From Perlabentimonas sp046542995 (GTDB lineage Bacteria > Bacteroidota > Bacteroidia > Bacteroidales > Tenuifilaceae): DNA of 64,000 nucleotides. This document shows positions 50,968 through 60,486 of this stretch, in pieces; the stretch's first letter is position 1; each line of letters opens with the position of its first letter. The notes under the pieces are model-generated. The model was not told the DNA's origin. It ran no database searches and saw nothing but the letters and a program-made list of their open reading frames with translations. The stretch is taken from contig JBKHAH010000001.1 of assembly GCA_046542995.1 (NCBI GenBank), forward strand, positions 1 through 64,000. Direction: 5' to 3'. Position numbers and translations under genes: made by a program.

Positions 50968-51846
50968 CTAGAAATTTTTTAGAAGTTTACTTAAAGTATT
51001 GTATGTACTCTCACTAACAGGTGCAAGAGGTAAGCGCAGGTTGTTAGAAATTATTCCTTTAATAGCCAACGCAGCCTTAACGCCCGCGGGATTGCCCTCT
51101 GTGAATAGATTGTCAATAACCTCAATAAGTTTATAATGCAGGGCTCTTGACTTTTCGTAATTATTTTCCATGGCATGCTTTATTAGAGTTGAGAACTCTT
51201 TGGGCAGAACATTTCCAACAACGGAAATTGCTCCATCAAAGCCCATACCTATTTGTGGAAGAACTAAAGCATCATCGCCAGAGAGGACAAGAAAATCTTT
51301 GGGTCTGTCGCGTAGTATGTATGTCTGCTGATTCAGATTACCCGATGCTTCCTTTACTGCAATAATATTTGGAACATCATTGGCTAGCTTAAGCGTAGTT
51401 TGGGCAGTCATGTTTACACCTGTACGCCCTGGAACATTATACAGTACTATTGGCAAATCGGTTTCAGCTGCAATGGCCTTATAATGCATCTCCAGACCTT
51501 TTTGAGAAGGCTTATTGTAATATGGATTAACAGAAAGTATTCCATCAACACCGGAAAAGTCGAAAGTCTTTAAATTACTAATAATAGCATCGGTATTGTT
51601 ACCTCCCATACCAACCATAATAGGAACTCGTCCATTATTATGTTTTACTACAAAGCGTACTATATCGTTTTTTTCCTGATTTGACAAAACAACGGACTCA
51701 CCAGTTGTTCCTAATAAAACGATATAATCAACACCTCCTAAAATAAGATGTTCCGTTAAATTCTTTAGGGCAGGGAAATCAATCTCCTTGCTGTTTGTAA
51801 ACGGGGTAACCATAGCAACCCCTAGTCCTTTGAATTTACTTATCAT
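50968..51846 (-). CDS. dapA: 4-hydroxy-tetrahydrodipicolinate synthase
   Basis: The 292-residue protein is full length and has the DapA residues: GTTGES (46-51), Tyr137 in YNVPGRT (137-143) with Arg141, and Schiff-base Lys165 in AVKEASG. It condenses pyruvate and aspartate semialdehyde in lysine and meso-diaminopimelate synthesis. It is the last of a ligA-DUF6913-dapA run on the minus strand, with a 9-bp gap to the preceding gene. Confidence 0.96.
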   Translation of the reverse strand: MISKFKGLGVAMVTPFTNSKEIDFPALKNLTEHLILGGVDYIVLLGTTGESVVLSNQEKNDIVRFVVKHNNGRVPIMVGMGGNNTDAIISNLKTFDFSGVDGILSVNPYYNKPSQKGLEMHYKAIAAETDLPIVLYNVPGRTGVNMTAQTTLKLANDVPNIIAVKEASGNLNQQTYILRDRPKDFLVLSGDDALVLPQIGMGFDGAISVVGNVLPKEFSTLIKHAMENNYEKSRALHYKLIEVIDNLFTEGNPAGVKAALAIKGIISNNLRLPLAPVSESTYNTLSKLLKNF

Positions 51847-51855
51847 ACTTCGCTG

Positions 51856-52434
51856 TTAATTAGTTGTTATTCTATCCTCCGTTTCTTCCTGAGCAAACCT
51901 ATTGTTTATAAGGTTTAAATAGTGCTTTACCTGACTTATATAATACTCAAGGCTATCGGTTTGTTTAACGTTTATTAAAAGGTCGTAAGGTGGATTAGGG
52001 TACATTAAACTACTAACCTTGAACTTTGCTACAGAGAGCGTTGCAACCCATTTTAAAGGGAAAACCTCCTCCATAGAAAGGTCAATAAGAATATCAAAAT
52101 CCATTTTTGCAAACTCTTCAGTAAATGGAGCAAGCGGTTTTCCGTACCAATTCACCTCCTTTTTGGAAAAAAGATTGGCCCCCTTGCGCATTAGAAACTC
52201 CTGCGGAATCTCTTTGCCCGGATAGTAAGCAAGCAGGCATACCTCAAGATTTTGCTCTGATAAGAAATTCACAAAATCAAGTGCCAGTTTGAAATCCTTA
52301 TCAGTCATGGCATAAAAAATAACCCCTATTCTTCTTGCCGAAACAAGATTATGGATTCTTTTATCGCGCTTAATCTTTTTGTACTGCTTCTTAAGCTTCG
52401 CGTGGCCAATTTTTGATTTAAATTTTGAAAACAT
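51856..52434 (-). CDS. DUF6913-like conserved hypothetical protein
   Basis: The preferred start is the ATG at 52434 (MFSKFKSKIG, 192 residues), 19 bp beyond the ligA stop; an ATG at 52461 would overlap ligA and add nine residues. A basic N-terminal helix (HAKLKKQYKKIKRDKR) is followed by a Rossmann-like alpha/beta body (RRIGVIFYAMTDKDFKLALDF, FDILIDLSMEE). It looks like the DUF6913-type proteins next to dapA in Bacteroidales; the function is not known. No signal peptide. Confidence 0.7.
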   Translation of the reverse strand: MFSKFKSKIGHAKLKKQYKKIKRDKRIHNLVSARRIGVIFYAMTDKDFKLALDFVNFLSEQNLEVCLLAYYPGKEIPQEFLMRKGANLFSKKEVNWYGKPLAPFTEEFAKMDFDILIDLSMEEVFPLKWVATLSVAKFKVSSLMYPNPPYDLLINVKQTDSLEYYISQVKHYLNLINNRFAQEETEDRITTN

Positions 52435-52453
52435 ATTCAAGGTGTACGTTAAA

Positions 52454-54460
52454 TTACTCAATCATTTTAAAGAAATCATCCTCAGAAACAATTTGCACTC
52501 CGAGTTTTTTAGCCTTATCTAACTTTGCCGGTCCCATTTTTTCGCCAGCAACAAGCATCGTTGTGTTTGATGATACTGCGCTAAGCACCTTGCCTCCATT
52601 CCGAATAACCATCTCTTTAAGCTCATCGCGAGACACACGAGAAAAAGTTCCCGAAATCACAACCGATTTGCCCTTTAACTTCCCTTCCTCCTGATTATTG
52701 ACTGTTTCATCAACCTCAAAATTTAAACCAGCCTTTTGCAACCGTTCAACAAGCAATAAATTCTTTTCATCGGAAAAGAAAGTTAGGATACTTTGGGCAA
52801 TCCTCTCACCCACCTCATCAACTTCATATAGCTCCTCAAAGGTAGCTTGTTTAAGCCTATTAAGCAAGCCAAAATGTAAGGCTAACTTGCGGGCGGTTGT
52901 TTCGCCAACATACCTAATTCCAAGCCCAAAAAGAACCTTATGAAAAGGTGCTTCCTTTGATTTTTCTATGCTTGCAACTACATTCTTGGCTGATTTATCA
53001 GCAAACCTATCAAGGTTTATCAGCTGGTTATAGGTAAGTGAGTACAGGTCGGATATATCCTTAACCAGGCCCTTGGAAAACAGCAACTCGATGGTCTCTT
53101 CCCCAAGGCCATCAATATTCATTGCTTTACGGCTAACAAAATGTATTACCCTTCCTTTTAGCTGGGGTGGGCATCCTGCCTGATTAGGGCAGTAATGCTT
53201 TGCCTCACCAGCAGGTCTAACTAGCTCTGCACCACATTCGGGGCAATGCGAAATAAACTGCAATGGGGCAGAATCAGTCAGCCTTTCATCAAAATCTACT
53301 GCAACAATTTTGGGAATAATCTCACCACCCTTTTCAACTATTACAGTATCGTTTAAGCGAATATCTAGGTTGTCCATCTGGTCGGCATTATGCAACGATG
53401 CCCTTTTTACGGTTGTTCCTGCCAGCAACACTGGCTCAAGATTAGCAACGGGAGTAATAGCTCCTGTGCGGCCAACCTGAAAATCAACAGACCTCAATAT
53501 GGTTTTGGCCTGCTCAGCTTTATACTTATAAGATATAGCCCACCGTGGTGTTTTAGCTGTGTAGCCAAGCTGATTCTGCTGCTTGTGGCTATTAACCTTA
53601 ACCACCACGCCATCTATGTCGTAAGTCAAACCTTTCCTCTTCTCTTCCCATGTATCAATAAAGTCAGAGACATCATTTATTGACTTACAAAGCTTTATGT
53701 TATCGGGTACTTTAAACCCCCACTCTTTTGCCTTCTGTAAGTTCTGATAATGATTGTTAAAAGGCAGCTTTTCACCCAAAACAAAGTAAAGATAACAGTC
53801 AAGGTTCCTTTTGGCAACCATTTTTGGGTTAAGAAGTTTTAAAGTACCAGCGGCTGCATTCCGAGGATTAGCAAAAGGGGGCTCTCCATTTTCCTGCCGT
53901 ACTTTATTAAGCTGCTCAAAAACGGCATGAGGCATTAGTACTTCTCCTCTAATTTCAAACTCTTCTGGGTAATCATCGCCAGTTAGGGTAAGAGGAATGG
54001 AACGAATGGTTTTTACATTTGAGGTAACATCATCGCCCTGAACACCATCCCCCCTGGTTATAGCCTGAACCAACCTACCGTTCTTATAGGTTAGTCCAAT
54101 GGCCGTACCATCGTATTTTAGCTCGCAAACATACTCCCAACTTTGGCTTAAAGATTTACCAATTCTTGCATGAAAATCTTCAATTTCTTCTTTAGAATAT
54201 GTATTAGCAAGCGATAGCATGGGATACTTATGCTTAACCTGCTTAAACCCTTGTGAAATATCGCTACCTACCCTTTGGGTTGGTGAATTCTCATCTGCCA
54301 ATTCAGGATGCTTTTTCTCAAGTTCTTCTAACTCTCTGAGTAGAGCATCATACTCAAAATCTAATATTTCTGGCTGTGCCCTTACGTAGTATAAATGATT
54401 ATGCTTGTTTAGCTCCTCCCGAAGCTTATTTACACGATTTATTATATCCTTTGTTGCCAT
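52454..54460 (-). CDS. ligA: NAD-dependent DNA ligase
   Basis: The start is the ATG at 54460 (MATKDI, 668 residues); an in-frame TTG nine codons earlier is rejected. The protein has the Ia domain with YDALLREL, adenylation-domain Lys in KYDG near residue 116 (CELKYDGTAI), OB fold, the four-Cys zinc finger (CPECGAELVRP... CPNQAGC), helix-hairpin-helix repeats and a C-terminal BRCT domain (GKSVVISGTFSRVSRDEL). It seals nicks in replication and repair with NAD. Divergent from the RelA-type gene. Confidence 0.97.
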   Translation of the reverse strand: MATKDIINRVNKLREELNKHNHLYYVRAQPEILDFEYDALLRELEELEKKHPELADENSPTQRVGSDISQGFKQVKHKYPMLSLANTYSKEEIEDFHARIGKSLSQSWEYVCELKYDGTAIGLTYKNGRLVQAITRGDGVQGDDVTSNVKTIRSIPLTLTGDDYPEEFEIRGEVLMPHAVFEQLNKVRQENGEPPFANPRNAAAGTLKLLNPKMVAKRNLDCYLYFVLGEKLPFNNHYQNLQKAKEWGFKVPDNIKLCKSINDVSDFIDTWEEKRKGLTYDIDGVVVKVNSHKQQNQLGYTAKTPRWAISYKYKAEQAKTILRSVDFQVGRTGAITPVANLEPVLLAGTTVKRASLHNADQMDNLDIRLNDTVIVEKGGEIIPKIVAVDFDERLTDSAPLQFISHCPECGAELVRPAGEAKHYCPNQAGCPPQLKGRVIHFVSRKAMNIDGLGEETIELLFSKGLVKDISDLYSLTYNQLINLDRFADKSAKNVVASIEKSKEAPFHKVLFGLGIRYVGETTARKLALHFGLLNRLKQATFEELYEVDEVGERIAQSILTFFSDEKNLLLVERLQKAGLNFEVDETVNNQEEGKLKGKSVVISGTFSRVSRDELKEMVIRNGGKVLSAVSSNTTMLVAGEKMGPAKLDKAKKLGVQIVSEDDFFKMIE

Positions 54461-54652
54461 TGAAAAAAATTTTAGTAAATATAACAACTAAATGTAGAAA
54501 ATGAACAGAGGGATAGCAAAGATTGAGATTCATGATATATGGAGTAGCGAATCAATACAACTAGATATTTAAAAAACAAAACGATATGAAAATATTTTAT
54601 GCAGCCATTTATATAAAAGAGTTTACTATTTTTATGGAAAATTCATTTAAGC

Positions 54653-56848
54653 ATGGCCGTTGTTAATGAAGAAAAAAAGATAGTTAGTAGATACAGAGGG
54701 CTGCTAAAAGCCAGCAAAAACAATCTTAAGCCCGATGACGTTAAGCTAATATCAAAAGCAATTAAGGAAGCGATTGCGCTTTATAAAGATATTCGTGATC
54801 CATCGGGCAATCTTCATATATTTCATCTTATAAACGTTGCACGAATTTGCGTTGACGAGATTGGTTTAGGCGGAACAGCTATTGTTTCGGCACTCTTACA
54901 CGAAACAGTTAAGGATAAGTTTTTAAATCTGGTTGAGATAGAGAAGAATTATAATGAAACCATTGCTCAGATTATTGATGGGCTAACCAGAATTTCTGAG
55001 CTCGATTTAAAAGAACCCAAGACACAAGCAGAGAATTTCAGGGAGCTTATTCTCACCCTAGCAACGGATGCAAGGGTGATTTTAATTAAACTGGCTGACA
55101 GGATGGAGACTATGAGGTCGCTCTGTTCAATGCCAAAAGATATTCAGCTCAAAACCTCATGGGAAACCTTCCATTTATATGCACCTTTGGCTCACAGGCT
55201 GGGTTTATACCGGTTAAAATCGGAAATGGAAGACCTTGCCATGAAGTACACTAATGAGGAAGACTATAAAAGCATACTTAAGAAACTACGAAACACCACA
55301 ACCCAACGTAATAAACTGATAAAGAAGTTTATTACCCCAATTGAATCGGAACTTAATAAACAAGGCTTCAATTTTGAAATTAAAGGCAGGCCCAAAGCTG
55401 TTTACTCTATCTGGAAAAAAATGCAGAAACAGGGCGTTAGCTTTAACGAGGTTTATGACGTTTTTGCTATACGAATTATACTTGACAGCCCTCCAGATAG
55501 AGAAAAATCCGATTGCTGGCAAGTTTACTCAATAATTACAGACTCGTGGACACCAAACCCTGAACGACTTAGGGACTGGATATCAGTACCTAAAAGCAAC
55601 GGGTACGAATCGTTACACACCACGGTGGTAGGACCTGATGGGAAATGGATTGAAGTCCAAATCCGAACCAAAAGAATGGACGACATTGCTGAGCGAGGGC
55701 TTGCTGCCCATTGGAAATACAAGGGCGTTAAGCAGGAGAAAGGCTTGGACCAGTGGGTGTCAAAGGTAAGGGAGATAATTGAAAACACTACAGCCACCCC
55801 AGAAGACCTTGTTGACCAGTTTAAACTGAACCTTTACCAAAAAGAGATTTTTGCTTTTACACCCAATGGCGATTTGCGAAAGTTTCCGTATGGTGCCACC
55901 GTTCTCGATTTTGCCTTTGACATACACTCCGACGTTGGAAGCCAATGCGTTGGTGCAAAGATAAATGGTCGTAACGTGCCCATTAAGCAAGAGCTAAATA
56001 ATGGCGATGTTGTTGAAATTATTACATCAAAAAGCCAGAACCCAAAAAATAGCTGGCTGCAGTTTGCTGTTACTGGCAAGGCCAAATCAAAAATAAAACA
56101 GTGTATTCGTCAGGATAAGAACAAGCAACTTTCTGTTGGTAAAGAGCTCCTATTTCGCAGGTTCAAGAACTGGAAAATCCCTGACCCTGAGGAGGCTGTT
56201 CAAACCATCAGAAAAAAATACAAGCTGAAAGATACAGCAAAGCTGTTTGAGTTAATATCGGAAGAAAAAATTAACCTCAGCGATATTAAGAGCCTGCTTA
56301 CCCAGCCCGAAAAAAATGTGGCTCAGATTGAACAACCTAAAAACATTGAAGAACCAAAACATCAGGAGCATCCAGAAACACAAACATCGGACTTTCTAGT
56401 TATTGACGAAAAGCTAGTAAACATTGATTATAAGCTGGCTAAATGCTGTAACCCAATTTTTGGCGACAGTATTTTTGGTTTTGTAACAATAAATGAAGGC
56501 ATAAAAATTCACAGAACCAACTGTCCCAATGCACCGCAGCTTTATCGTAAGTATAACTACAGAATAGTAAAAGCGAAATGGAAGGAATCGAAGGCAGAAA
56601 CCTCCTTCCAAACCACCATAAAAATTACAGGATACGATGAGCTGGGTATAGTGAATAAAATTTCTGAGCTAATTAGTAAAGATTTTAAGGTGAACATGCG
56701 GTCATTCACCATCAACTCGAACAACGGCCTTTTTGAAGGTAGAATTCAGGTTTTTGTTACGGACACCAAGCACCTTGAAATGCTCCTTTACAAGCTAACT
56801 AAAATAAAGGGGGTTCAAAAAGCAATTAGGCTAAGCCGAAGCAAATAG
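54653..56848 (+). CDS. relA: RelA/SpoT-family (p)ppGpp synthetase with a degenerate hydrolase site
   Basis: The 731-residue protein has the long RSH order: HD-type domain (about 35-190), synthetase (about 225-355), TGS (about 395-455, EIFAFTPNGDLRKFPYGATVLDFAFDIHSDVG) and C-terminal ACT (about 655-730). The synthetase residues look intact (GRPKAVYSIWKKM, Asp269, Glu334 in EVQIRT). The hydrolase residues do not: HETVKD at 83-88 replaces HD..ED, and LADRMETMRS lacks the Asn of LADRLHNMRT (Thr153). That is the RelA condition, synthetase active and hydrolase lost. It makes (p)ppGpp during amino-acid starvation. Confidence 0.9.
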   Translation: MAVVNEEKKIVSRYRGLLKASKNNLKPDDVKLISKAIKEAIALYKDIRDPSGNLHIFHLINVARICVDEIGLGGTAIVSALLHETVKDKFLNLVEIEKNYNETIAQIIDGLTRISELDLKEPKTQAENFRELILTLATDARVILIKLADRMETMRSLCSMPKDIQLKTSWETFHLYAPLAHRLGLYRLKSEMEDLAMKYTNEEDYKSILKKLRNTTTQRNKLIKKFITPIESELNKQGFNFEIKGRPKAVYSIWKKMQKQGVSFNEVYDVFAIRIILDSPPDREKSDCWQVYSIITDSWTPNPERLRDWISVPKSNGYESLHTTVVGPDGKWIEVQIRTKRMDDIAERGLAAHWKYKGVKQEKGLDQWVSKVREIIENTTATPEDLVDQFKLNLYQKEIFAFTPNGDLRKFPYGATVLDFAFDIHSDVGSQCVGAKINGRNVPIKQELNNGDVVEIITSKSQNPKNSWLQFAVTGKAKSKIKQCIRQDKNKQLSVGKELLFRRFKNWKIPDPEEAVQTIRKKYKLKDTAKLFELISEEKINLSDIKSLLTQPEKNVAQIEQPKNIEEPKHQEHPETQTSDFLVIDEKLVNIDYKLAKCCNPIFGDSIFGFVTINEGIKIHRTNCPNAPQLYRKYNYRIVKAKWKESKAETSFQTTIKITGYDELGIVNKISELISKDFKVNMRSFTINSNNGLFEGRIQVFVTDTKHLEMLLYKLTKIKGVQKAIRLSRSK

Positions 56849-56865
56849 TAATCAGGAAAAAATGA

Positions 56866-56913
56866 TTCTACCACAAAAAAGCCAGAAAGGACTCTCAAAA
56901 CTTTGTGGTAGAA
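56866..56913. terminator. Bidirectional terminator between the RelA-type and tryptophanase genes
   Basis: TTCTACCACAAA (56866-56877) and TTTGTGGTAGAA (56902-56913) form a perfect 12-bp stem. On the minus strand TTTTTT follows a few bases after the stem, and on the plus strand a run of A. Confidence 0.7.
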
Positions 56914-56929
56914 CCATTAAAAAAACAGG

Positions 56930-58303
56930 CTATGCTTTTTCAAGCTCAACGGTAAAATGTCTCATTATGGGGGCTTCCCAGGTAATTTTCAGCCCCTTGG
57001 TAATGCTATCGCGCCTGTCAAAAACATTTTTTAGCGCAACAGCTATTACATCCATATGATTATTGGTATAAGTTCTGCGTGGGATAGCAAGCCTGAGTAG
57101 TTCTAGGTGAGGGTAACGGTTCTCGCGTGTAACGGGATCACGATCAGCCAGCAATGTTCCAATCTCCACCCCTCTCACTCCAGCTTCAAGATAGAGCTCT
57201 ATACCAAGGGTTTGAGCCCTGAACTGCTCTTTGGGCACATTTGGGAGAATCTTATTGGCATCAATAAAAATGGCATGGCCACCTGGAGGCGACTGAATAG
57301 GTACGCCAAACTCCTTAAGTTTATTACCAAGGTACTCTACCTGCTTAATTCTTGTTTCAAGATACTCAAACTCTGTACCCTCGTCAAGTCCAACCGCCAG
57401 AGCATTCATATCTCTGCCAGACATACCGCCATAGGTAACAAACCCTTCAAACATAATATTGTATGTAGAGCATTGCCTCCAAATCTCCTGCGATTTCATA
57501 GCTATAAATCCACCCATGTTAACAATGGCATCCTTCTTACTGCTCATGGTCATAAAATCAGCGTAAGAAAACATCTCCTTTACAATCTCCTTAATGCTTT
57601 TATTCTCATACCCCTTCTCACGTAGCTTAATAAAGTACGCATTCTCGGCAAAACGAGCAGAATCGAAAAGAACAGGTTTTTTGTACTTATCTGCAACGCG
57701 CCTCACCTCTCGCAAGCACTCCATTGAAACAGGCTGTCCTCCTGCAGTATTATTAGTTACCGTAACAATTACAAAAGGTACTTTTGAAGAGTTCACCTTC
57801 ATGTAACTTTCCAGCTTATCAATATCAACATTCCCTTTAAAGGGGTGATAAGCCTGTGTATCGCTGGCAATATCAATTGTTAGGTCAACAGCATGCGCTT
57901 TTCTAAACTCAATATGCCCTTTGGTTGTATCAAAATGGGAGTTGCCGGGGATGTAATCATCCTCCTTGATTAGTACAGAGAAAAGTACATTCTCCGCTGC
58001 ACGCCCCTGATGCGTAGGCATAAAAAAGTCGAAACCTAAAATGTTTTTTATGGCGCTCTTCATTTTATAGTATGATGACGCTCCAGCGTAGCTCTCATCG
58101 CCAAGCATCATTGCGCTCCACTGCCTATCACTCATTGCTCCTGTGCCCGAGTCGGTGAGTAAATCGATAAACACCTGCTCACTCTTGAGGTTAAAAAGAT
58201 TGTACTTAGCTTGCTTAATCCAATTCTCACGCTCTTCACGCGTGCTTTTACGGATGGTTTCAACCATCTTTATTTTATACGATTCTGCAAATGGTAATTC
58301 CAT
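56930..58303 (-). CDS. tnaA: Tryptophanase (L-tryptophan indole-lyase)
   Basis: The start is the ATG at 58303 (MELPFAESYK, 457 residues); a longer frame from 58375 adds unrelated residues. The protein has the Trp/Tyr lyase fold with PLP-Lys257 in SSKKDA. Two positions separate tryptophanase from tyrosine phenol-lyase: Asp125 (FDTTKGH) where the latter has Thr124, and Ile381 (VEIG) where it has the substrate-binding Arg381, so tryptophanase is favoured. The reaction releases indole, pyruvate and ammonia from tryptophan. A potassium-dependent PLP enzyme, cytoplasmic. A divergent palindrome lies in its upstream region. Confidence 0.92.
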   Translation of the reverse strand: MELPFAESYKIKMVETIRKSTREERENWIKQAKYNLFNLKSEQVFIDLLTDSGTGAMSDRQWSAMMLGDESYAGASSYYKMKSAIKNILGFDFFMPTHQGRAAENVLFSVLIKEDDYIPGNSHFDTTKGHIEFRKAHAVDLTIDIASDTQAYHPFKGNVDIDKLESYMKVNSSKVPFVIVTVTNNTAGGQPVSMECLREVRRVADKYKKPVLFDSARFAENAYFIKLREKGYENKSIKEIVKEMFSYADFMTMSSKKDAIVNMGGFIAMKSQEIWRQCSTYNIMFEGFVTYGGMSGRDMNALAVGLDEGTEFEYLETRIKQVEYLGNKLKEFGVPIQSPPGGHAIFIDANKILPNVPKEQFRAQTLGIELYLEAGVRGVEIGTLLADRDPVTRENRYPHLELLRLAIPRRTYTNNHMDVIAVALKNVFDRRDSITKGLKITWEAPIMRHFTVELEKA

Positions 58304-58389
58304 AGCAATATATTTTATGTTATAAGATTGATAAAAAAGTGTAGTAGAATATAAATCGGCTAATAATATAACCAATTAGTAGTGGAAGG

Positions 58390-58414
58390 TATCGCGGTTC
58401 TTAATATTGCGATA
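58390..58414. promoter_or_regulatory. Inverted repeat upstream of tryptophanase
   Basis: TATCGC (58390-58395) and GCGATA (58409-58414) are 6-bp inverted arms with a 13-bp spacer, four bases from the palindrome at 58418. Confidence 0.25.
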
Positions 58415-58417
58415 AAC

Positions 58418-58432
58418 ATTCTTGGCAAGAAT
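58418..58432. promoter_or_regulatory. 15-bp perfect palindrome between divergent genes, candidate operator
   Basis: ATTCTTGGCAAGAAT is a perfect inverted repeat with a single central base, about 115 bp upstream of the tryptophanase ATG and 170 bp upstream of the peptidase ATG. Length and symmetry suit a dimeric regulator such as an Lrp/AsnC or MarR protein (inference). Confidence 0.45.
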
Positions 58433-58604
58433 TGAAATTACTCTCAACATTATCATTTTTCAAGAGTTAACCATGCAAAGCTAAATGAAAAGGATGAGAT
58501 TAGCAAAAATTTTATTGTAAGCTTTTAAATTTAACATTGTAAACTGGCATGGAGTTTGGTAAAATGATTAACTTTATAGAGCACATATTTGAAATTACAT
58601 ATTA

Positions 58605-60095
58605 ATGAGATTTTCTGGCCATAAAATAAAATTTATCCTTCCCATTTTATCTATTTATATTTGGTCTCCCTGCTTATCTCAAATTCAGAATAACACAAGT
58701 TTTGAAAATGTCAAAAATCAGGTTAAAAACCATGTTGAATTTTTAGCATCGGAAGAGCTTTATGGTAGAAGCAGCCTAACAGGGCATGATACTCTTGCAG
58801 CAACCTATATCGACTCCGTTTTTAATGATTTTGGGTTACTCCCTGCATTTTCTGAGAATAAAGAATCATACCTGCAACCTTTTATTATTACGCTTACAAA
58901 ACCAGGAGAAAGAACTTTAGAAATATTAGGCAAGGAATATGTTTATGGGAAAGACTTCATCAGCCTTGGAGCCGATCCGCCAACAAATAAGGAGCTTGAG
59001 ATTGTTTTTGGTGGGTTGGGAACGTACGATGATATTGACACGCTGGATATTAAAGGCAAAACCCTACTTATTCTAACGAACAACCTAAGGGTAGCAGGAT
59101 TAAAAATTCAGGAGCTAGCCAGAGAAAAAGGTTGCTTAGGAATTATTGCGATTAATCCCTTAAACAATGATCAGTTTGAGTCGTTATCAAGACAGTTCTT
59201 TAGCAAGCATCATGAGGAGAAGTTAGAGGTTGCTGGTATTGAGGAGAAATCGATAACACGTTACTTCTCACGTTTTGGTGAGCCAATACCTCAGATTCTT
59301 ATTTCTAACAATCTAGCTGAAACCATACTGGGCGAAAGCCCAATGAAAGTGGTAAGAAAGATGAAGGACGGAGAGTTAATTAAAAGCCCGCCGAGAGAAT
59401 TCAAACTAAAATTTACCTACAACCAGCATGTTGACTCCATTTTAACCAGTAATGTTATTGGGATGATTCCCTCCCTGCACAAAACCGACCAGAGCGTTAT
59501 AATATGCGCACATTATGATCATCTTGCACCTGAGGGGGATAGATGGTATCCGGGCGCAGACGATAACGCTTCTGGAGTTGCTGTTCTGCTTGAGGTTGCT
59601 CGCTTACTTGCTAAGGATTATCAGAATGGCTACAAGCCTAATCGTAATATTATTTTCAGTGCATTTACTGCCGAAGAGTTAGGTTTACTAGGATCACATT
59701 ACTACTCCCATAATCCTTTATTCCCAATAGATAGCACACGACTTATGCTGAATTTTGATATGGCAGGAAGAATGGGGCATCAAGAGAAAGATGGAAACAA
59801 CCTATATATCTGGGGAAATAATAATTTAAACGACTTTTCCAACACGCTAAAAAGCATTAACAATGATACAACCCTTGTAATTGATCATGAATCCTTAGCA
59901 GACATCTCCCTCTTCGCCCTATCAGACCATCATCATTTTGATAAAAAGGGGATTCCTGCCTACCTACTAACAACCGGTTTACATGTAGATTACCATCAGC
60001 CCACCGATATCCCAGTGAAATTGTCATACAAAAACATGGTGAAAATTATTAAACTTACATACAATTTCATTAGGCATATTGCTGATAATGGATAG
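58605..60095 (+). CDS. Secreted M28-family metallopeptidase
   Basis: The 496-residue protein has a signal peptide (cut near CLSQ, residue 26), a PA-like insert (about 125-265, TLDIKGKTLLILTNNLRVAGLKIQELA) and an M28 zinc domain. Zinc ligands and catalytic residues are visible in CAHYDHL, GADDNASG, AEELG, NFDMAG and DYHQPTD. The family includes aminopeptidases and related enzymes that trim peptides; it may feed amino acids to the divergent tryptophanase (inference). The protein has no T9SS sorting domain, so a periplasmic location is likely. Confidence 0.9.
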   Translation: MRFSGHKIKFILPILSIYIWSPCLSQIQNNTSFENVKNQVKNHVEFLASEELYGRSSLTGHDTLAATYIDSVFNDFGLLPAFSENKESYLQPFIITLTKPGERTLEILGKEYVYGKDFISLGADPPTNKELEIVFGGLGTYDDIDTLDIKGKTLLILTNNLRVAGLKIQELAREKGCLGIIAINPLNNDQFESLSRQFFSKHHEEKLEVAGIEEKSITRYFSRFGEPIPQILISNNLAETILGESPMKVVRKMKDGELIKSPPREFKLKFTYNQHVDSILTSNVIGMIPSLHKTDQSVIICAHYDHLAPEGDRWYPGADDNASGVAVLLEVARLLAKDYQNGYKPNRNIIFSAFTAEELGLLGSHYYSHNPLFPIDSTRLMLNFDMAGRMGHQEKDGNNLYIWGNNNLNDFSNTLKSINNDTTLVIDHESLADISLFALSDHHHFDKKGIPAYLLTTGLHVDYHQPTDIPVKLSYKNMVKIIKLTYNFIRHIADNG

Positions 60096-60486
60096 TATAC
60101 CATACCCCAAAAGTTAAAAATATAGATTATTTCCTACATTGCAATAAAGTTAATTACTTTAAGTTGGAACACTTTTTGAATTAAAGTTGAGATTTATACT
60201 TTAAGAATTTCATTGCTAAAACACCTAAACCCTTATTTAATCAACATCATGAATATCAATTAGAAATATTAATCCAATTTTCTAACTTATCAAATTAAAT
60301 TCAACTCTATTGTAATTTCCTATTTATGAACAAAACAACAAGCAACATCAATAATTTAAATGATATAAATCATTACAACCAATTTAGCTGGTAAACGTCT
60401 TTACATAAAGCCTCAAAATGATTTACATTTATAGCATCATCTAAAAGCAAGTAATACGATTTCTGTTTAAATCAAAAAACAATTCA
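60096..60486. other. 391-bp AT-rich region upstream of the exopolysaccharide operon
   Basis: The region holds two inverted repeats of the same half-site (TAAAGT / ACTTTA) listed separately. The rest is AT-rich with no TAnnTTTG, no tRNA and no ORF of note. Confidence 0.65.
60145..60204. promoter_or_regulatory. Two inverted repeats with the same TAAAGT half-site
   Basis: TAAAGT (60145-60150) / ACTTTA (60156-60161), and TTAAAGT (60181-60187) / ACTTTAA (60198-60204), are perfect inverted pairs using one half-site four times in 60 bp. They could bind a regulator of the exopolysaccharide operon or mark the end of the peptidase transcript. Confidence 0.35.

Larger units (their letters stand above)
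58304..58604. other. 301-bp divergent region between tryptophanase and M28 peptidase genes
   Basis: Besides the two inverted repeats listed separately, the region is AT-rich without a clean TAnnTTTG for either gene; CATATTTG at about 58583 is a one-mismatch element before the peptidase. Confidence 0.6.

Noticed and set aside
54461..54487. Nine-residue N-terminal extension of LigA
   Set aside because: It begins with TTG and gives residues not seen in the family; MATKDI at 54460 is the usual start.
57107..57625. 172-codon plus-strand ORF opposite tryptophanase
   Set aside because: It is antisense to a well-supported enzyme and has no recognisable domain.
56930..58303. Tyrosine phenol-lyase as the identity of the PLP enzyme
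   Set aside because: Asp125 and Ile381 replace the Thr124 and Arg381 of tyrosine phenol-lyase.
58304..58375. 24-residue N-terminal extension of tryptophanase
   Set aside because: It does not match the family start; MELPFAES aligns with the usual N-terminus.
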